From the NCBI RefSeq assembly GCF_019880405.1, contig NZ_CP082269.1, positions 930,001 to 994,000 on the forward strand: a stretch of 64,000 bases of DNA. Reading direction: 5' to 3'. Shown here one piece after another: positions 1 to 8,749 of this stretch. The notes under the pieces were generated by a model, which saw only the letters and a program-made list of their open reading frames with translations, had not been told where the DNA came from and searched no databases. The translations under genes and the position numbers were made by a program. Every line of letters begins with the position of its first letter. Positions within the stretch are counted from its first letter, which is position 1. Origin of the DNA: Enterobacter sp. C2. Its GTDB lineage: Bacteria; Pseudomonadota; Gammaproteobacteria; Enterobacterales; Enterobacteriaceae.

Positions 1-22
1 AGCGCAGCGCCACCGGGCGGAT
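1..22. repeat. Partial REP-like palindromic unit
   Basis: The first bases of the window carry the GCGCCACCGGGCGG motif typical of enterobacterial REP/BIME elements. The same motif occurs in the BIME after thiI near 13495-13505. It lies just downstream of the tsx stop codon, the usual place for such elements. Only one arm is inside the window, so the call rests on motif similarity. Confidence 0.4.
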
Positions 23-31
23 CCGTACAGG

Positions 32-916
32 TTAGAAGTTGTAACCTGCTACCAGGTAACCACCCCAGCCGGTAGAGCGGACGTTGAAGTTGCCGCTGCC
101 GAAGTTCAGGCTTGCATCGTCGTTCCACTGACCACCGTTGTGCCAGTAACGCGCCACCACTGAGTAGTGCCAGTGATCGTAGTTCAGGGCCAGAATGTGG
201 CTGGAGGCGATAGAGTCATTGGTACGGGCCTGCATACCGTTCAGATCGCGGAAATCTTTGTCGCCCAGATCGGAACCCCAGTCAAAGTTAGTGAAGCCGA
301 TATAGCTCAGCTGGCCGCCCCACAGCTGGGTGATTGGCACAAAGTATTTCACCTTGAAGCGGTAACCATCCCACTCGTTCTCGTTCGCCGCTTCGTAGTT
401 CTGCCACTGGTATTTGGCATAGACGTTCAGGGAGAGGCTCATCGGCAGGCCAGTATCGATATCCGTACCCAGACCCATGTACCAGGTGCTCTGACGACCC
501 GCTTCGTTACGGCCCATGTCGTAGATGTAGTTGTTCGCGAAGTACCACTCTTTGAACGGACCAAATGCCAGGCTGGTATCGGTCAGCTTGTCGATAGAGA
601 AGCGCGGTTCAATCTCCATGAACAGCGGGGAGCCGTGGTTCCAGATACCCTTCGCGGTGCTGTTGCCACCGAAGAAGACTGGCGCATCCATGTAGCCATA
701 GAAGTCGAACCAATCTTTCTTGGCGAACGCTTCGTACTCCAGGTAGGTATCGTTACGGATAGTGGGTCCGAAACGGGTATGGTAGCTGCCTACCACGTTA
801 ACGCTCTGATGCCACCAATCGGAGACGAATTCGCTGTTGCTGGTTTCGGCCGCATTAACGGCGAAGGTGGAGGAGAGCGCAAGTGCCGCACCGGCGACGA
901 GTAAAGTTTTTTTCAT
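32..916 (-). CDS. tsx: Nucleoside-specific outer membrane channel Tsx
   Basis: Tsx is a beta-barrel porin for nucleosides and deoxynucleosides; in E. coli it is also the receptor for phage T6 and colicin K and an entry route for albicidin. The predicted protein is 294 residues, the same as E. coli Tsx. Residues 1-22 form a signal peptide ending VNA before AETSNSEF, and the protein ends in an aromatic residue (YNF), as outer membrane barrels do. Upstream in-frame starts exist, but the ATG at 916 places the signal peptide correctly and is preferred. It is a monocistronic gene with a CRP-type promoter upstream. Confidence 0.97.
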   Translation of the reverse strand: MKKTLLVAGAALALSSTFAVNAAETSNSEFVSDWWHQSVNVVGSYHTRFGPTIRNDTYLEYEAFAKKDWFDFYGYMDAPVFFGGNSTAKGIWNHGSPLFMEIEPRFSIDKLTDTSLAFGPFKEWYFANNYIYDMGRNEAGRQSTWYMGLGTDIDTGLPMSLSLNVYAKYQWQNYEAANENEWDGYRFKVKYFVPITQLWGGQLSYIGFTNFDWGSDLGDKDFRDLNGMQARTNDSIASSHILALNYDHWHYSVVARYWHNGGQWNDDASLNFGSGNFNVRSTGWGGYLVAGYNF

Positions 917-993
917 ATGTATGCCACTGATTGAAGTCCCTGACGGGATCGAAAGAACGCTGTTGATGCTTTTCAAAATGTTTCGTATTTCTG

Positions 994-1075
994 CGGGCCT
1001 ATTATAAGTTTCCTTGCTCACAAAAATATCTGTTGTTTCACATATCCATCATCTACGTAATCGATTGCGTTCACG
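994..1075 (-). promoter_or_regulatory. tsx promoter with tandem CRP sites
   Basis: On the minus strand a perfect TATAAT -10 box lies at 1001-1006, which would start transcription near 994. Two CRP-like half sites, TGTGA at 1038-1042 and CGTGA at 1071-1075, define 16-bp sites centred near 1034.5 and 1067.5. These are about -40.5 and -73.5 from the inferred start, 33 bp apart. E. coli tsx P2 is known to use CRP sites near -40.5 and -74 with CytR bound between them, so this is very likely the orthologous CRP/CytR promoter. CytR binding is inferred only. Confidence 0.75.
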
Positions 1076-1217
1076 TTTGCGTAGATAAAACGGGGCGATT
1101 GTACTGGCAATCTGCGGCATTGCCAATATTTGAGGTTTGTAAGAGGAGGTAAAAAGGTGTGAACGAGGTAAAAGGGCGACGCTGCGCCCTTACAGAAAGT
1201 AACGGAGTATGACGCTG

Positions 1218-1757
1218 CTACATATTGGCTGGCTGAATATCATGAATGCGGATAAAGCCAAGCTGCTCGGGGGTGATGCCGTTGAGCTGAAGCGGGACGC
1301 TGACGTCGCTCGGCGCGAGGGTGCTGGCCGGGGCGCTGATCAGCTGGTTCTGAACGTTAACTTCCTGCGGATTTTCGGTGGTACCCTGAATCTGTCCCCA
1401 CTCAACCGTGCCGCTAAAGGCTGGCAGCGGGGTGTTCGATTCACCCTGGATGAGCAGCGTCAGGCGCGTGCCGCCAGCGTTAGGGGCGATATCCTTCAGC
1501 GACATACGCAGCGTACCGAGCTGGCTCTTCAGGCGCGCCGGGGTATTGGCTCCCGGCAGCAGGTAGACGCCGCTCTCCGACCTGGCGTTCAGGCTGTTCT
1601 GCTGGGTGATCTTCACCGTCTCCTGATTGAGCTTGCTCATCTCTTTGTTGAGCGTGCTCACGCTCTGATGCAGCTGGCGCACCTCGCTCTGCTGGGCGCA
1701 GGCGCTAAGGGTAAACAGACTCCCTAGCAGGGCGAGCTTCAGATAACGTCTTGTCAT
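1218..1757 (-). CDS. yajI: YajI family lipoprotein (DUF3251)
   Basis: A 179-residue predicted lipoprotein of unknown function. The N-terminus is a lipoprotein signal with lipobox LSAC and acceptor Cys20, followed by QQS; the absence of Asp at +2 suggests sorting to the outer membrane. A short coiled-coil-like stretch (HQSVSTLNKEMSKLNQE) follows the lipid anchor. The position next to tsx is the same as in E. coli. The function is not known. Confidence 0.9.
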   Translation of the reverse strand: MTRRYLKLALLGSLFTLSACAQQSEVRQLHQSVSTLNKEMSKLNQETVKITQQNSLNARSESGVYLLPGANTPARLKSQLGTLRMSLKDIAPNAGGTRLTLLIQGESNTPLPAFSGTVEWGQIQGTTENPQEVNVQNQLISAPASTLAPSDVSVPLQLNGITPEQLGFIRIHDIQPANM

Positions 1758-1887
1758 GATAACGGTTTCCTTAAACGAGTTATTGTTAGTAAGGAGATTT
1801 TAGGCTGGAACGAGCAAAATGTCCGATTTCCTGTCTGGAAGTAGAGGTTCGGCAGGAAATCGCGGTGGGTTTGAGGTGCGTCGGAGG

Positions 1888-2352
1888 CTATGGGGTTTCA
1901 CTTTCCGTTTCGGACGGGATCTGAATTAAGGCGATCTCCTCTAAACGTCTTTTATTCATGTTTATCTCGCAGCTTGTTTGTGCCTCACCGAGATGGTCAG
2001 AGTTTTGATAGGACCATAGAGCAACTCCGCAATAGCCATCTCTGTATTCAATCCATTTTTTCTGGTTTGCAATGAATGAGTCGATGACTTCCTTTTTTTG
2101 CTGCTCATCACCCATCCACCATTCATCCGGGGACGTTTTTTTAATGTTAGTGAGTTTAGAGAGGTAAGCTTTGTTAAGCTGCTCCTCCGAGTTGTGTAGT
2201 ACGTCGTCCAGGCACTCTATATTTTCATTTTTGAATTTTTTGATACATTCACTAACGTCTTTGCTAGCGTCTATTTTTTGTGTTTTTGCCATTGAATCAA
2301 TGGAGTAAAATGCCATAATGGCCACAAGTAATACTCTGGTAATTGTGTTCAT
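1888..2352 (-). CDS. LprI-like (DUF1311) periplasmic protein, probable immunity/lysozyme inhibitor
   Basis: A 154-residue secreted protein. Residues 1-22 look like a signal peptide (NTITRVLLVAIMAFYSIDSMA). The mature part has four cysteines (36, 47, 108, 128) and the pattern W100..YRD103-105..C108, then C128 followed by R and L residues, which is the hallmark of the LprI N-terminal/DUF1311 family; members include lysozyme inhibitors. Its ATG overlaps the stop codon of the upstream hydrolase gene (ATGA), so the two are translationally coupled. The pairing of a cell-wall lytic enzyme with a periplasmic lysozyme-inhibitor fold suggests an immunity protein. Base composition is clearly more AT-rich than the neighbours, and K-12 has no gene here. 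Immunity function is inference. Confidence 0.75.
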   Translation of the reverse strand: MNTITRVLLVAIMAFYSIDSMAKTQKIDASKDVSECIKKFKNENIECLDDVLHNSEEQLNKAYLSKLTNIKKTSPDEWWMGDEQQKKEVIDSFIANQKKWIEYRDGYCGVALWSYQNSDHLGEAQTSCEINMNKRRLEEIALIQIPSETESETP

Positions 2353-3269
2353 TGTAAGTTCCTTATACGTGCCCTAAGTCTTTCACCATATTTTTTCTCG
2401 TTAGGGTCATTTTGAAGATTTTCGATCATGTCCTGCTTACTTCCCCCAGCAGCAATGAGCTCAATTAAGGGGCCAAGCCTGGGGATTCCTTGGTAGACAA
2501 TATCTACGAATGTTTCTTGAATCTTGTATTCAAGATTATCCCATGAAAGAGCATTATGTATATGATGTGAGTAACGAAAGTAAACCCCTTTTGCGTAATT
2601 TTTCTTCACTCGGTAAGATATTTCAAAAAGTTTAATTTGCTGGAGATGTGTTATTTCTCCAACTAGTGGGCCATAAGCTTTTATAAAGTCAGTCGTTGCT
2701 CGTTTACCAGACAGGCCACTTGCTTTTGAGCAAATTATTGCCTTGTACTCTTCGATTCCTGCTTGCCTTAGCTCTGCTACTATCTGACCTGAGCTGCGCT
2801 CTTTCATATCATACCCTCGCCCCAGAGTGACTCCTGATGCGTATTGGGGCCAGTGTAAAATGCGAGAAAAGTTCTTTGTATTCACTGGTTGACTGAAGGG
2901 CTCTACTGCTGTCAGGTAGTCCATACCTTCCGCATCGAACGTTATTTGGCCTTCACTGACGTATAAAGGGCCCGTATCGTATGGACGCCAGTGCGGTGCG
3001 ATAGCCTTATTAAACATAGTAAAAAACCAGATCTCTTGGGGATGAACCAAGCCCGATGGAGACATGTTCAGTAGTCGCTGGTACCAAATGATAGCTGCTT
3101 GAGTTTGTGGGTCACAGTTGCCAGTGGCATGTAGATTGTTACCATTTATATGATTATATCCGGCCGCAATGATCATCCTTTGAAGTGTTTTTACATCATC
3201 GGAGTTATTGGTACCGAACACGCCCACAGAGGCTTTGGGTCGAAAAACGCGAGGAGGGTGATGTAACAT
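2349..3269 (-). CDS. Putative peptidoglycan hydrolase effector (PG-binding plus pesticin/lysozyme-like domain)
   Basis: A 306-residue protein with no signal peptide. Residues about 20-85 resemble a PG_binding_1 module (VKTLQRMIIAAGY ... TQAAIIWYQRLL). Residues about 105-265 resemble a pesticin/T4-lysozyme-like muramidase: Glu114 (FDAEG), Thr148 and Asp154 (SGVTLGRGYD) match the Glu/Thr/Asp triad of pesticin, including its six-residue Thr-to-Asp spacing. The C-terminal third is helical. A leaderless lytic enzyme followed by an overlapping secreted inhibitor-like gene is the usual layout of type VI secretion or other contact-dependent effector/immunity pairs. Alternatives are a phage endolysin remnant or a bacteriocin. 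No T6SS structural genes lie in the window. It is AT-rich and inserted between yajI and nrdR, suggesting transfer. RBS AAGGATTT lies shortly upstream. Confidence 0.7.
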   Translation of the reverse strand: MLHHPPRVFRPKASVGVFGTNNSDDVKTLQRMIIAAGYNHINGNNLHATGNCDPQTQAAIIWYQRLLNMSPSGLVHPQEIWFFTMFNKAIAPHWRPYDTGPLYVSEGQITFDAEGMDYLTAVEPFSQPVNTKNFSRILHWPQYASGVTLGRGYDMKERSSGQIVAELRQAGIEEYKAIICSKASGLSGKRATTDFIKAYGPLVGEITHLQQIKLFEISYRVKKNYAKGVYFRYSHHIHNALSWDNLEYKIQETFVDIVYQGIPRLGPLIELIAAGGSKQDMIENLQNDPNEKKYGERLRARIRNLQ

Positions 3270-4008
<739 letters not shown>

Positions 4009-4012
4009 GCTA

Positions 4013-5128
4013 ATGCTGGACGACAAGCAGGACGAAATGTACATGGCCCGTGCGCTGAAGCTGGCACAGCGCGGGCGCTACACCACCCATCCTAATCCAA
4101 ACGTGGGCTGTGTCATTGTGAAAGAGGGCGAAATCGTCGGGGAAGGGTTCCACTTCCGTGCCGGCGAGCCGCATGCCGAGGTGCATGCCCTGCGCATGGC
4201 GGGGGAGCGTGCCCGTGGTGCCACCGCCTACGTGACGCTGGAGCCATGCAGCCATCATGGCCGGACGCCACCGTGCTGCGAGGCGTTGATTAACGCTGGC
4301 GTCGCCCGCGTCGTCGCAGCGATGCAGGATCCCAACCCGCAGGTGGCGGGGCGGGGGCTGTACCGTCTCTCTCAGGAGGGCGTTGAGGTCAGCCACGGTC
4401 TGATGATGAGCGAGGCGGAGCGGCTTAACCGCGGCTTCCTCAAGCGCATGCGTACCGGCTTCCCCTATATTCAACTTAAGCTCGGTGCGTCGCTGGACGG
4501 GCGCACGGCGATGGCGAACGGCGAGAGCCAGTGGATCACTTCGCCCGAGGCGCGCCGGGACGTTCAGCGTCTGCGCGCCGAGAGCCACGCGATATTAACC
4601 AGCAGCGCCACGGTGCTGGCGGACGATCCGGCTCTAACCGTCCGCTGGGACGAACTGGGTGCCGACACGCAGGCGCGCTATGCCCAGGCGGATCTGCGCC
4701 AGCCGGTGCGCATCGTCGTCGACAGCCAGAACCGCGTGACGCCGGCCCATCGTCTTGTTCAGCAGCCGGGCGAAACCTGGTTTGCCCGTACCCGCGCCGA
4801 CGAGCGCCAGTGGCCGGACGGCGTGCGCCACATTCTGGTGCCTGAACATAACGGCCATCTCGATCTGGTCTCAATGATGATGCTGCTGGGACGTCAGCAG
4901 ATTAACAGCATCTGGGTAGAGGCGGGCGCGCAGATGGCGGGCGCGCTGCTGCAGGCCGGGCTGGTGGACGAGCTGATTGTCTATCTGGCACCGAAGCTAT
5001 TAGGCAGCGAGGCGCGCGGCCTCTGCGTTCTGCCAGGGCTTGAGAGCCTGGCGGCCGCGCCGCAGCTCAAGTTCATTGAAATACGTCAGGTAGGCCCGGA
5101 TCTGTGCCTGCATCTGATCCCCGCGTAG
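4013..5128 (+). CDS. ribD: Bifunctional riboflavin biosynthesis deaminase/reductase RibD
   Basis: RibD deaminates the pyrimidinone formed from GTP and then reduces the ribosyl side chain, giving the ribityl pyrimidinedione used by lumazine synthase. The N-terminal zinc deaminase shows HAE at 54-56 and PCSHHGRTPPCC (Cys79 and Cys88 as zinc ligands). The C-terminal reductase has the LKLGASLDGRTA segment. The ATG chosen lies 4 nt after nrdR and gives 371 residues, against 367 in E. coli. The extra residues are an N-terminal LDDK stretch. A longer in-frame start inside nrdR is unlikely. Confidence 0.96.
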   Translation: MLDDKQDEMYMARALKLAQRGRYTTHPNPNVGCVIVKEGEIVGEGFHFRAGEPHAEVHALRMAGERARGATAYVTLEPCSHHGRTPPCCEALINAGVARVVAAMQDPNPQVAGRGLYRLSQEGVEVSHGLMMSEAERLNRGFLKRMRTGFPYIQLKLGASLDGRTAMANGESQWITSPEARRDVQRLRAESHAILTSSATVLADDPALTVRWDELGADTQARYAQADLRQPVRIVVDSQNRVTPAHRLVQQPGETWFARTRADERQWPDGVRHILVPEHNGHLDLVSMMMLLGRQQINSIWVEAGAQMAGALLQAGLVDELIVYLAPKLLGSEARGLCVLPGLESLAAAPQLKFIEIRQVGPDLCLHLIPA

Positions 5129-5216
5129 TGCGCTCGTAAAAGGGAAGCAGTGCGTAAAATAGTATGATAAAATCCGCCCCCCTGCGGGGGCTATATGAGA
5201 ACCCTAAGGTAAGTTT

Positions 5217-5687
5217 ATGAACATTATTGAAGCTACTGTTGCTGCCCCGGACGCTCGCGTCGCCATCACCATTGCGCGTTTCAACAACTTCATCAACGAC
5301 AGCCTGCTGGAAGGTGCTATCGACGCCCTGAAGCGTATCGGCCAGGTTAAAGATGAAAACATCACCGTTGTTTGGGTTCCAGGTGCTTATGAGCTGCCTC
5401 TGGCGGCGGGTGCGCTGGCAAAAACCGGTAAATATGATGCGATTATTGCGCTCGGCACGGTGATCCGTGGCGGTACGGCACACTTCGAATACGTCGCGGG
5501 CGGCGCAAGCAACGGCCTGGCGCACGTGGCTCAGGAGAGCGCCATTCCGGTAGCCTTTGGTGTGCTCACCACTGAAAGTATTGAACAAGCCATCGAACGC
5601 GCTGGCACGAAAGCGGGTAACAAGGGTGCTGAAGCAGCACTGACCGCGCTTGAAATGATTAATGTATTGAAAGCCATTCAAGGCTGA
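5217..5687 (+). CDS. ribH: 6,7-dimethyl-8-ribityllumazine synthase
   Basis: Condenses the RibD-derived ribityl pyrimidinedione with 3,4-dihydroxy-2-butanone 4-phosphate to lumazine, the penultimate step of riboflavin synthesis; it forms an icosahedral 60-mer. It has 156 residues, as in E. coli (where the gene is called ribE or ribH). Recognisable motifs are [26 protein letters not shown] and the active-site His in the latter. A TATGATAAAAT-like -10 in the 88-bp gap after ribD suggests an extra promoter. No FMN riboswitch is seen here. Confidence 0.97.
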   Translation: MNIIEATVAAPDARVAITIARFNNFINDSLLEGAIDALKRIGQVKDENITVVWVPGAYELPLAAGALAKTGKYDAIIALGTVIRGGTAHFEYVAGGASNGLAHVAQESAIPVAFGVLTTESIEQAIERAGTKAGNKGAEAALTALEMINVLKAIQG

Positions 5688-5706
5688 TTTTTGTAAGGGG
5701 AATTCC

Positions 5707-6126
5707 GTGAAACCTGCTGCTCGTCGCCGCGCCCGTGAGTGTGCCGTTCAGGCGCTTTACTCCTGGCAGTTGTCCCAGAACGACATCGCCGATGTTGAAT
5801 ACCAGTTCCTGGCGGAACAGGATGTCAAAGACGTTGACATCGCTTACTTCCGCGAGCTGCTGTCCGGGGTGGCGACTAACAGCGCATATCTCGACGGCCT
5901 GATGAAGCCCTATCTGTCCCGCCTGCTTGAAGAGCTGGGCCAGGTTGAGAAAGCGGTACTGCGTATCGCGCTGTTCGAACTCTCCAAACGTGATGATGTG
6001 CCCTACAAGGTTGCCATCAACGAAGCTATCGAGCTGGCAAAAACGTTTGGTGCAGAAGACAGCCACAAGTTTGTGAATGGCGTGCTGGATAAAGCCGCAC
6101 CCGCGATCCGCCCCCACAAAAAGTAA
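5707..6126 (+). CDS. nusB: Transcription antitermination factor NusB
   Basis: NusB binds boxA RNA together with S10 (NusE) and promotes antitermination of rRNA transcription and phage lambda N function. The 139-residue all-helical protein matches E. coli in length and sequence ([22 protein letters not shown]). It begins with GTG, as E. coli nusB does, behind the SD AAGGGGAATTCC. It lies 19 nt after ribH, consistent with co-transcription. Confidence 0.97.
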   Translation: MKPAARRRARECAVQALYSWQLSQNDIADVEYQFLAEQDVKDVDIAYFRELLSGVATNSAYLDGLMKPYLSRLLEELGQVEKAVLRIALFELSKRDDVPYKVAINEAIELAKTFGAEDSHKFVNGVLDKAAPAIRPHKK

Positions 6127-6130
6127 CCTT

Positions 6131-6174
6131 AAGGCCGGTACGGCGGAGCGCAGTTGCCGCTTCGCCCCGGCCTT
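6131..6174. repeat. REP-like hairpin in the nusB-thiL gap
   Basis: Outer arms AAGGCCGG and CCGGCCTT enclose a GC-rich inner segment with imperfect pairing (GGCGGAGCG/GCTTCGCC). No poly-T run follows, so it looks more like a REP-type RNA-stabilising palindrome than a terminator. It separates nusB from thiL within an apparent operon. Confidence 0.5.
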
Positions 6175-6202
6175 ACTCATTTATTCTGCTGAGGCATAAC
6201 GT

Positions 6203-7180
6203 ATGGCATGCGGCGAATTCTCCCTTATTGCCCGTTACTTTAACCGCGTCAGACGCGCGCGCCTGGATGTCGAAACCGGCATTGGCGATGACTGCGCGCT
6301 GCTGAATGTCCCGGAAAAACAGACCCTGGCAATCAGTACCGATACGCTGGTATCGGGCATTCATTTTCTCCCGGATATCGATCCTGCCGACCTGGCTTAC
6401 AAAGCGCTGGCGGTAAACCTGAGCGATCTGGCGGCGATGGGCGCTGACCCGGCGTGGCTGACCCTTGCGCTGACCCTGCCAGAGGTCGACGAGCCCTGGC
6501 TGAAAGCGTTTAGCGACAGCCTGTTCGAGCAGCTTAGCTACTACGACATGCAGCTGATCGGCGGCGACACGACGCGCGGGCCGCTCTCCATGACGCTGGG
6601 TATTCACGGCTACGTTCCGGCGGGCCGGGCGCTGAAACGCTCTGGCGCGAAGCCCGGAGACTGGATCTACGTCACCGGCACGCCAGGAGACAGTGCCGCC
6701 GGGCTGGCGATCCTGCAGGATCGTTTGCAGGTAAACGATCTCCAAGACGCCGACTGGCTGGTCAAGCGCCATCTGCGCCCAACGCCGCGTATTTTGCACG
6801 GCCAGGCGCTGCGCGATCTGGCGAATTCCGCTATCGATCTCTCCGACGGGCTGATCTCCGATCTGGGGCATATTTTGCAGGCTAGCGAGTGCGGGGCGAT
6901 GATCGACGTTGACATGCTGCCCTATTCGGATGCCCTGCGTCGCCATGTGGATCCAGACCAGGCCCTGCGCTGGGCACTGGGCGGCGGCGAGGACTACGAA
7001 CTCTGCTTCACCGTGCCGGAGTTGAATCGCGGCGCGCTGGAGGTGGCGATTGGTCAGCTTGGCATTCCGTACACCTGCATCGGGCGGATGAGTGCCGATA
7101 TCGACGGCATCAGCTTTACCCGCGAGGGCAGGGCTGTGACTTTTGACTGGAAAGGATATGACCATTTTGCCGCGCACTAA
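6203..7180 (+). CDS. thiL: Thiamine-monophosphate kinase
   Basis: ThiL phosphorylates thiamine monophosphate to thiamine pyrophosphate, the last step of cofactor synthesis. 325 residues, the family length. The N-terminus [10 protein letters not shown] and IGDDCALL, then the Mg/ATP-binding DTLVSGIHF and [11 protein letters not shown] segments of the PurM/ThiL fold are visible. The 3' end overlaps pgpA by 23 nt, so translation of the two is probably coupled. Confidence 0.96.
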   Translation: MACGEFSLIARYFNRVRRARLDVETGIGDDCALLNVPEKQTLAISTDTLVSGIHFLPDIDPADLAYKALAVNLSDLAAMGADPAWLTLALTLPEVDEPWLKAFSDSLFEQLSYYDMQLIGGDTTRGPLSMTLGIHGYVPAGRALKRSGAKPGDWIYVTGTPGDSAAGLAILQDRLQVNDLQDADWLVKRHLRPTPRILHGQALRDLANSAIDLSDGLISDLGHILQASECGAMIDVDMLPYSDALRRHVDPDQALRWALGGGEDYELCFTVPELNRGALEVAIGQLGIPYTCIGRMSADIDGISFTREGRAVTFDWKGYDHFAAH

Positions 7181-7673
7181 AGATATCGCTAAAAGCCGCC
7201 TGAACTTGCGTAACCCGTGGCACCTGCTGGCCACCGGATTTGGCAGCGGCCTGAGTCCGGTGGTGCCAGGCACGATGGGCTCGCTGGCGGCGATCCCGTT
7301 CTGGTATCTGATGACCTTCCTGCCGTGGCAGCTCTACTCCATGGTGGTGATGCTCTCTATCTGTATTGGCGTCTACCTGTGTCACCAGACGGCAAAGGAT
7401 ATGGGGGTGCACGACCACGGCAGCATCGTATGGGATGAGTTTATCGGGATGTGGATCACCCTGATGGCGCTACCTACTAACGACTGGCAGTGGGTGGCCG
7501 CCGGGTTTGTGCTGTTCCGTATCTTTGATATGTGGAAGCCCTGGCCGATCCGCTGGTTCGACCGCAACGTGCACGGCGGGATGGGGATTATCGTTGATGA
7601 TATCGTCGCCGGGATTGTGGCGGCGGGGATCCTCTACCTGATTGGTCATCACTGGCCGATTGGTATTATTTGA
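7158..7673 (+). CDS. pgpA: Phosphatidylglycerophosphatase A
   Basis: PgpA dephosphorylates phosphatidylglycerol phosphate to phosphatidylglycerol in the inner membrane. 171 residues starting MTILPRTKD, matching the E. coli start; the ATG lies inside thiL, preceded by AAAGGAT. The active-site segment [16 protein letters not shown] is intact, and about three to four hydrophobic segments are visible. Last gene of the nrdR-to-pgpA cluster, convergent with yajO. Confidence 0.95.
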   Translation: MTILPRTKDIAKSRLNLRNPWHLLATGFGSGLSPVVPGTMGSLAAIPFWYLMTFLPWQLYSMVVMLSICIGVYLCHQTAKDMGVHDHGSIVWDEFIGMWITLMALPTNDWQWVAAGFVLFRIFDMWKPWPIRWFDRNVHGGMGIIVDDIVAGIVAAGILYLIGHHWPIGII

Positions 7674-7682
7674 TCCGCTTTT

Positions 7683-7705
7683 ATCCGGCCCATAGTGGGC
7701 CGGAT
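7683..7705. terminator. Bidirectional hairpin between convergent pgpA and yajO
   Basis: A perfect 10-bp stem (ATCCGGCCCA/TGGGCCGGAT) with loop TAG lies 10 bp after the pgpA stop and 8 bp from the yajO stop. No long T run on either side, so it may end transcription with Rho help or be a REP-type element. Confidence 0.55.
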
Positions 7706-7713
7706 GCTTACCC

Positions 7714-8688
7714 TTATTTGAATCCGACGACCGGATGCTGCTTATACGGCGTCTCCAGCTCGGCAATCTGCTCTGGCGTCAGGGTTAACTCTACCGCCTG
7801 GATCAGCTCCTCAAGCTGCTCTTCCCGGGATGCACCGATGATCGGGGCGGCCACGCCGGGCTTGCTCAGCAGCCAGGCAATGGCCACCTGCGCCCGGGTC
7901 GCCCCGGTATCGTCTGCAATCGCCGCCAGCCGCTCGGCAATCTGTGCATCCCCGGCATCGCTCTCGTTATAGAGCGTTTTACCGAATTCATCCGACACTG
8001 AGCGAGCCGTGGTTTCTCCCCACGGGCGCGTCAGACGACCGCGCGCCAGCGGGCTCCATGGGATCACCGCCACGCCCTCCTGATAGCAGAGCGGCAGCAT
8101 CTCGCGCTCTTCCTCACGGTAGATAAGATTGTAGTGATTCTGCATGGTGACAAAGCGCGCCCAGCCATTCTGCTCCTGAAGCTTCAGCGCCTCGGCGAAC
8201 TGCGAGGCGTGCATAGACGACGCGCCGATGTAGCGGGCCTTACCGGCCTTTACCACGTCATTCAGTGCTTCCAGCGTCTCTTCGATAGGGGTGTTATAGT
8301 CCCAGCGGTGGATCTGCAGCAGGTCAACATACTCCATGCCGAGCCGGCGCAGGCTGTCATCAATCGAGCGCAGGATCTGCGGGCGAGAGAGCCCTTCCGG
8401 CAGATCGCCCACCTGATGGTAGACCTTGGTGGCGACCACCACCTCTTCGCGACGGGCGAAATCTTTCAGCGCCCGGCCAACGATCTCTTCGCTGCTGCCG
8501 TCAGAGTAGCTGTTTGCAGTATCGAAAAAGTTGATGCCGCCCTCAAGGGCGTGCTTGATGATGAGTCGGCTGCTCTCTTCTGGCAGGGTCCAGGCGTGAT
8601 TGCCCCGGTCCGGTTCGCCAAAGGTCATACAGCCCAGACAAAGACGAGAAACCTTAAGATCTGTTTTTCCTAACGTGTTGTATTGCAT
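7714..8688 (-). CDS. yajO: Aldo/keto reductase YajO
   Basis: 324-residue NADPH-dependent aldo/keto reductase. The AKR tetrad is visible: Asp in FFDTANSYSDG, Tyr in the same loop, Lys in VVATKVY and His in LLQIHRWD. The C-terminal nucleotide-binding part has IGASREEQLEE. E. coli YajO has been tied to conversion of ribulose 5-phosphate toward DXP when dxs is missing, which fits its place directly after dxs, though this link is from E. coli work. RBS CAGGAGTGG precedes the ATG; a palindrome lies just upstream. Confidence 0.93.
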   Translation of the reverse strand: MQYNTLGKTDLKVSRLCLGCMTFGEPDRGNHAWTLPEESSRLIIKHALEGGINFFDTANSYSDGSSEEIVGRALKDFARREEVVVATKVYHQVGDLPEGLSRPQILRSIDDSLRRLGMEYVDLLQIHRWDYNTPIEETLEALNDVVKAGKARYIGASSMHASQFAEALKLQEQNGWARFVTMQNHYNLIYREEEREMLPLCYQEGVAVIPWSPLARGRLTRPWGETTARSVSDEFGKTLYNESDAGDAQIAERLAAIADDTGATRAQVAIAWLLSKPGVAAPIIGASREEQLEELIQAVELTLTPEQIAELETPYKQHPVVGFK

Positions 8689-8700
8689 GGTTCCACTCCT

Positions 8701-8726
8701 GCTTAAGGGTACGAGTACCCTTAAGC
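8701..8726. repeat. Perfect palindrome upstream of yajO
   Basis: Arms GCTTAAGGGTA and TACCCTTAAGC (11 bp, loop CGAG) sit between the dxs stop and the yajO RBS. With no T run, it may act as an intercistronic mRNA hairpin or as an operator for yajO. Which of these is unknown. Confidence 0.55.
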
Positions 8727-8749
8727 ATAGCAGGAGCGGAACCGGAGGC

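Noticed and set aside
5129-5216. FMN riboswitch before ribH
   Set aside because: Too short and lacks the RFN-element signature sequences; in enterobacteria that switch precedes ribB, not this cluster.
6173-7273. 366-codon frame opposite thiL/pgpA
   Set aside because: Shadow frame; no RBS or domain, spans two real genes.
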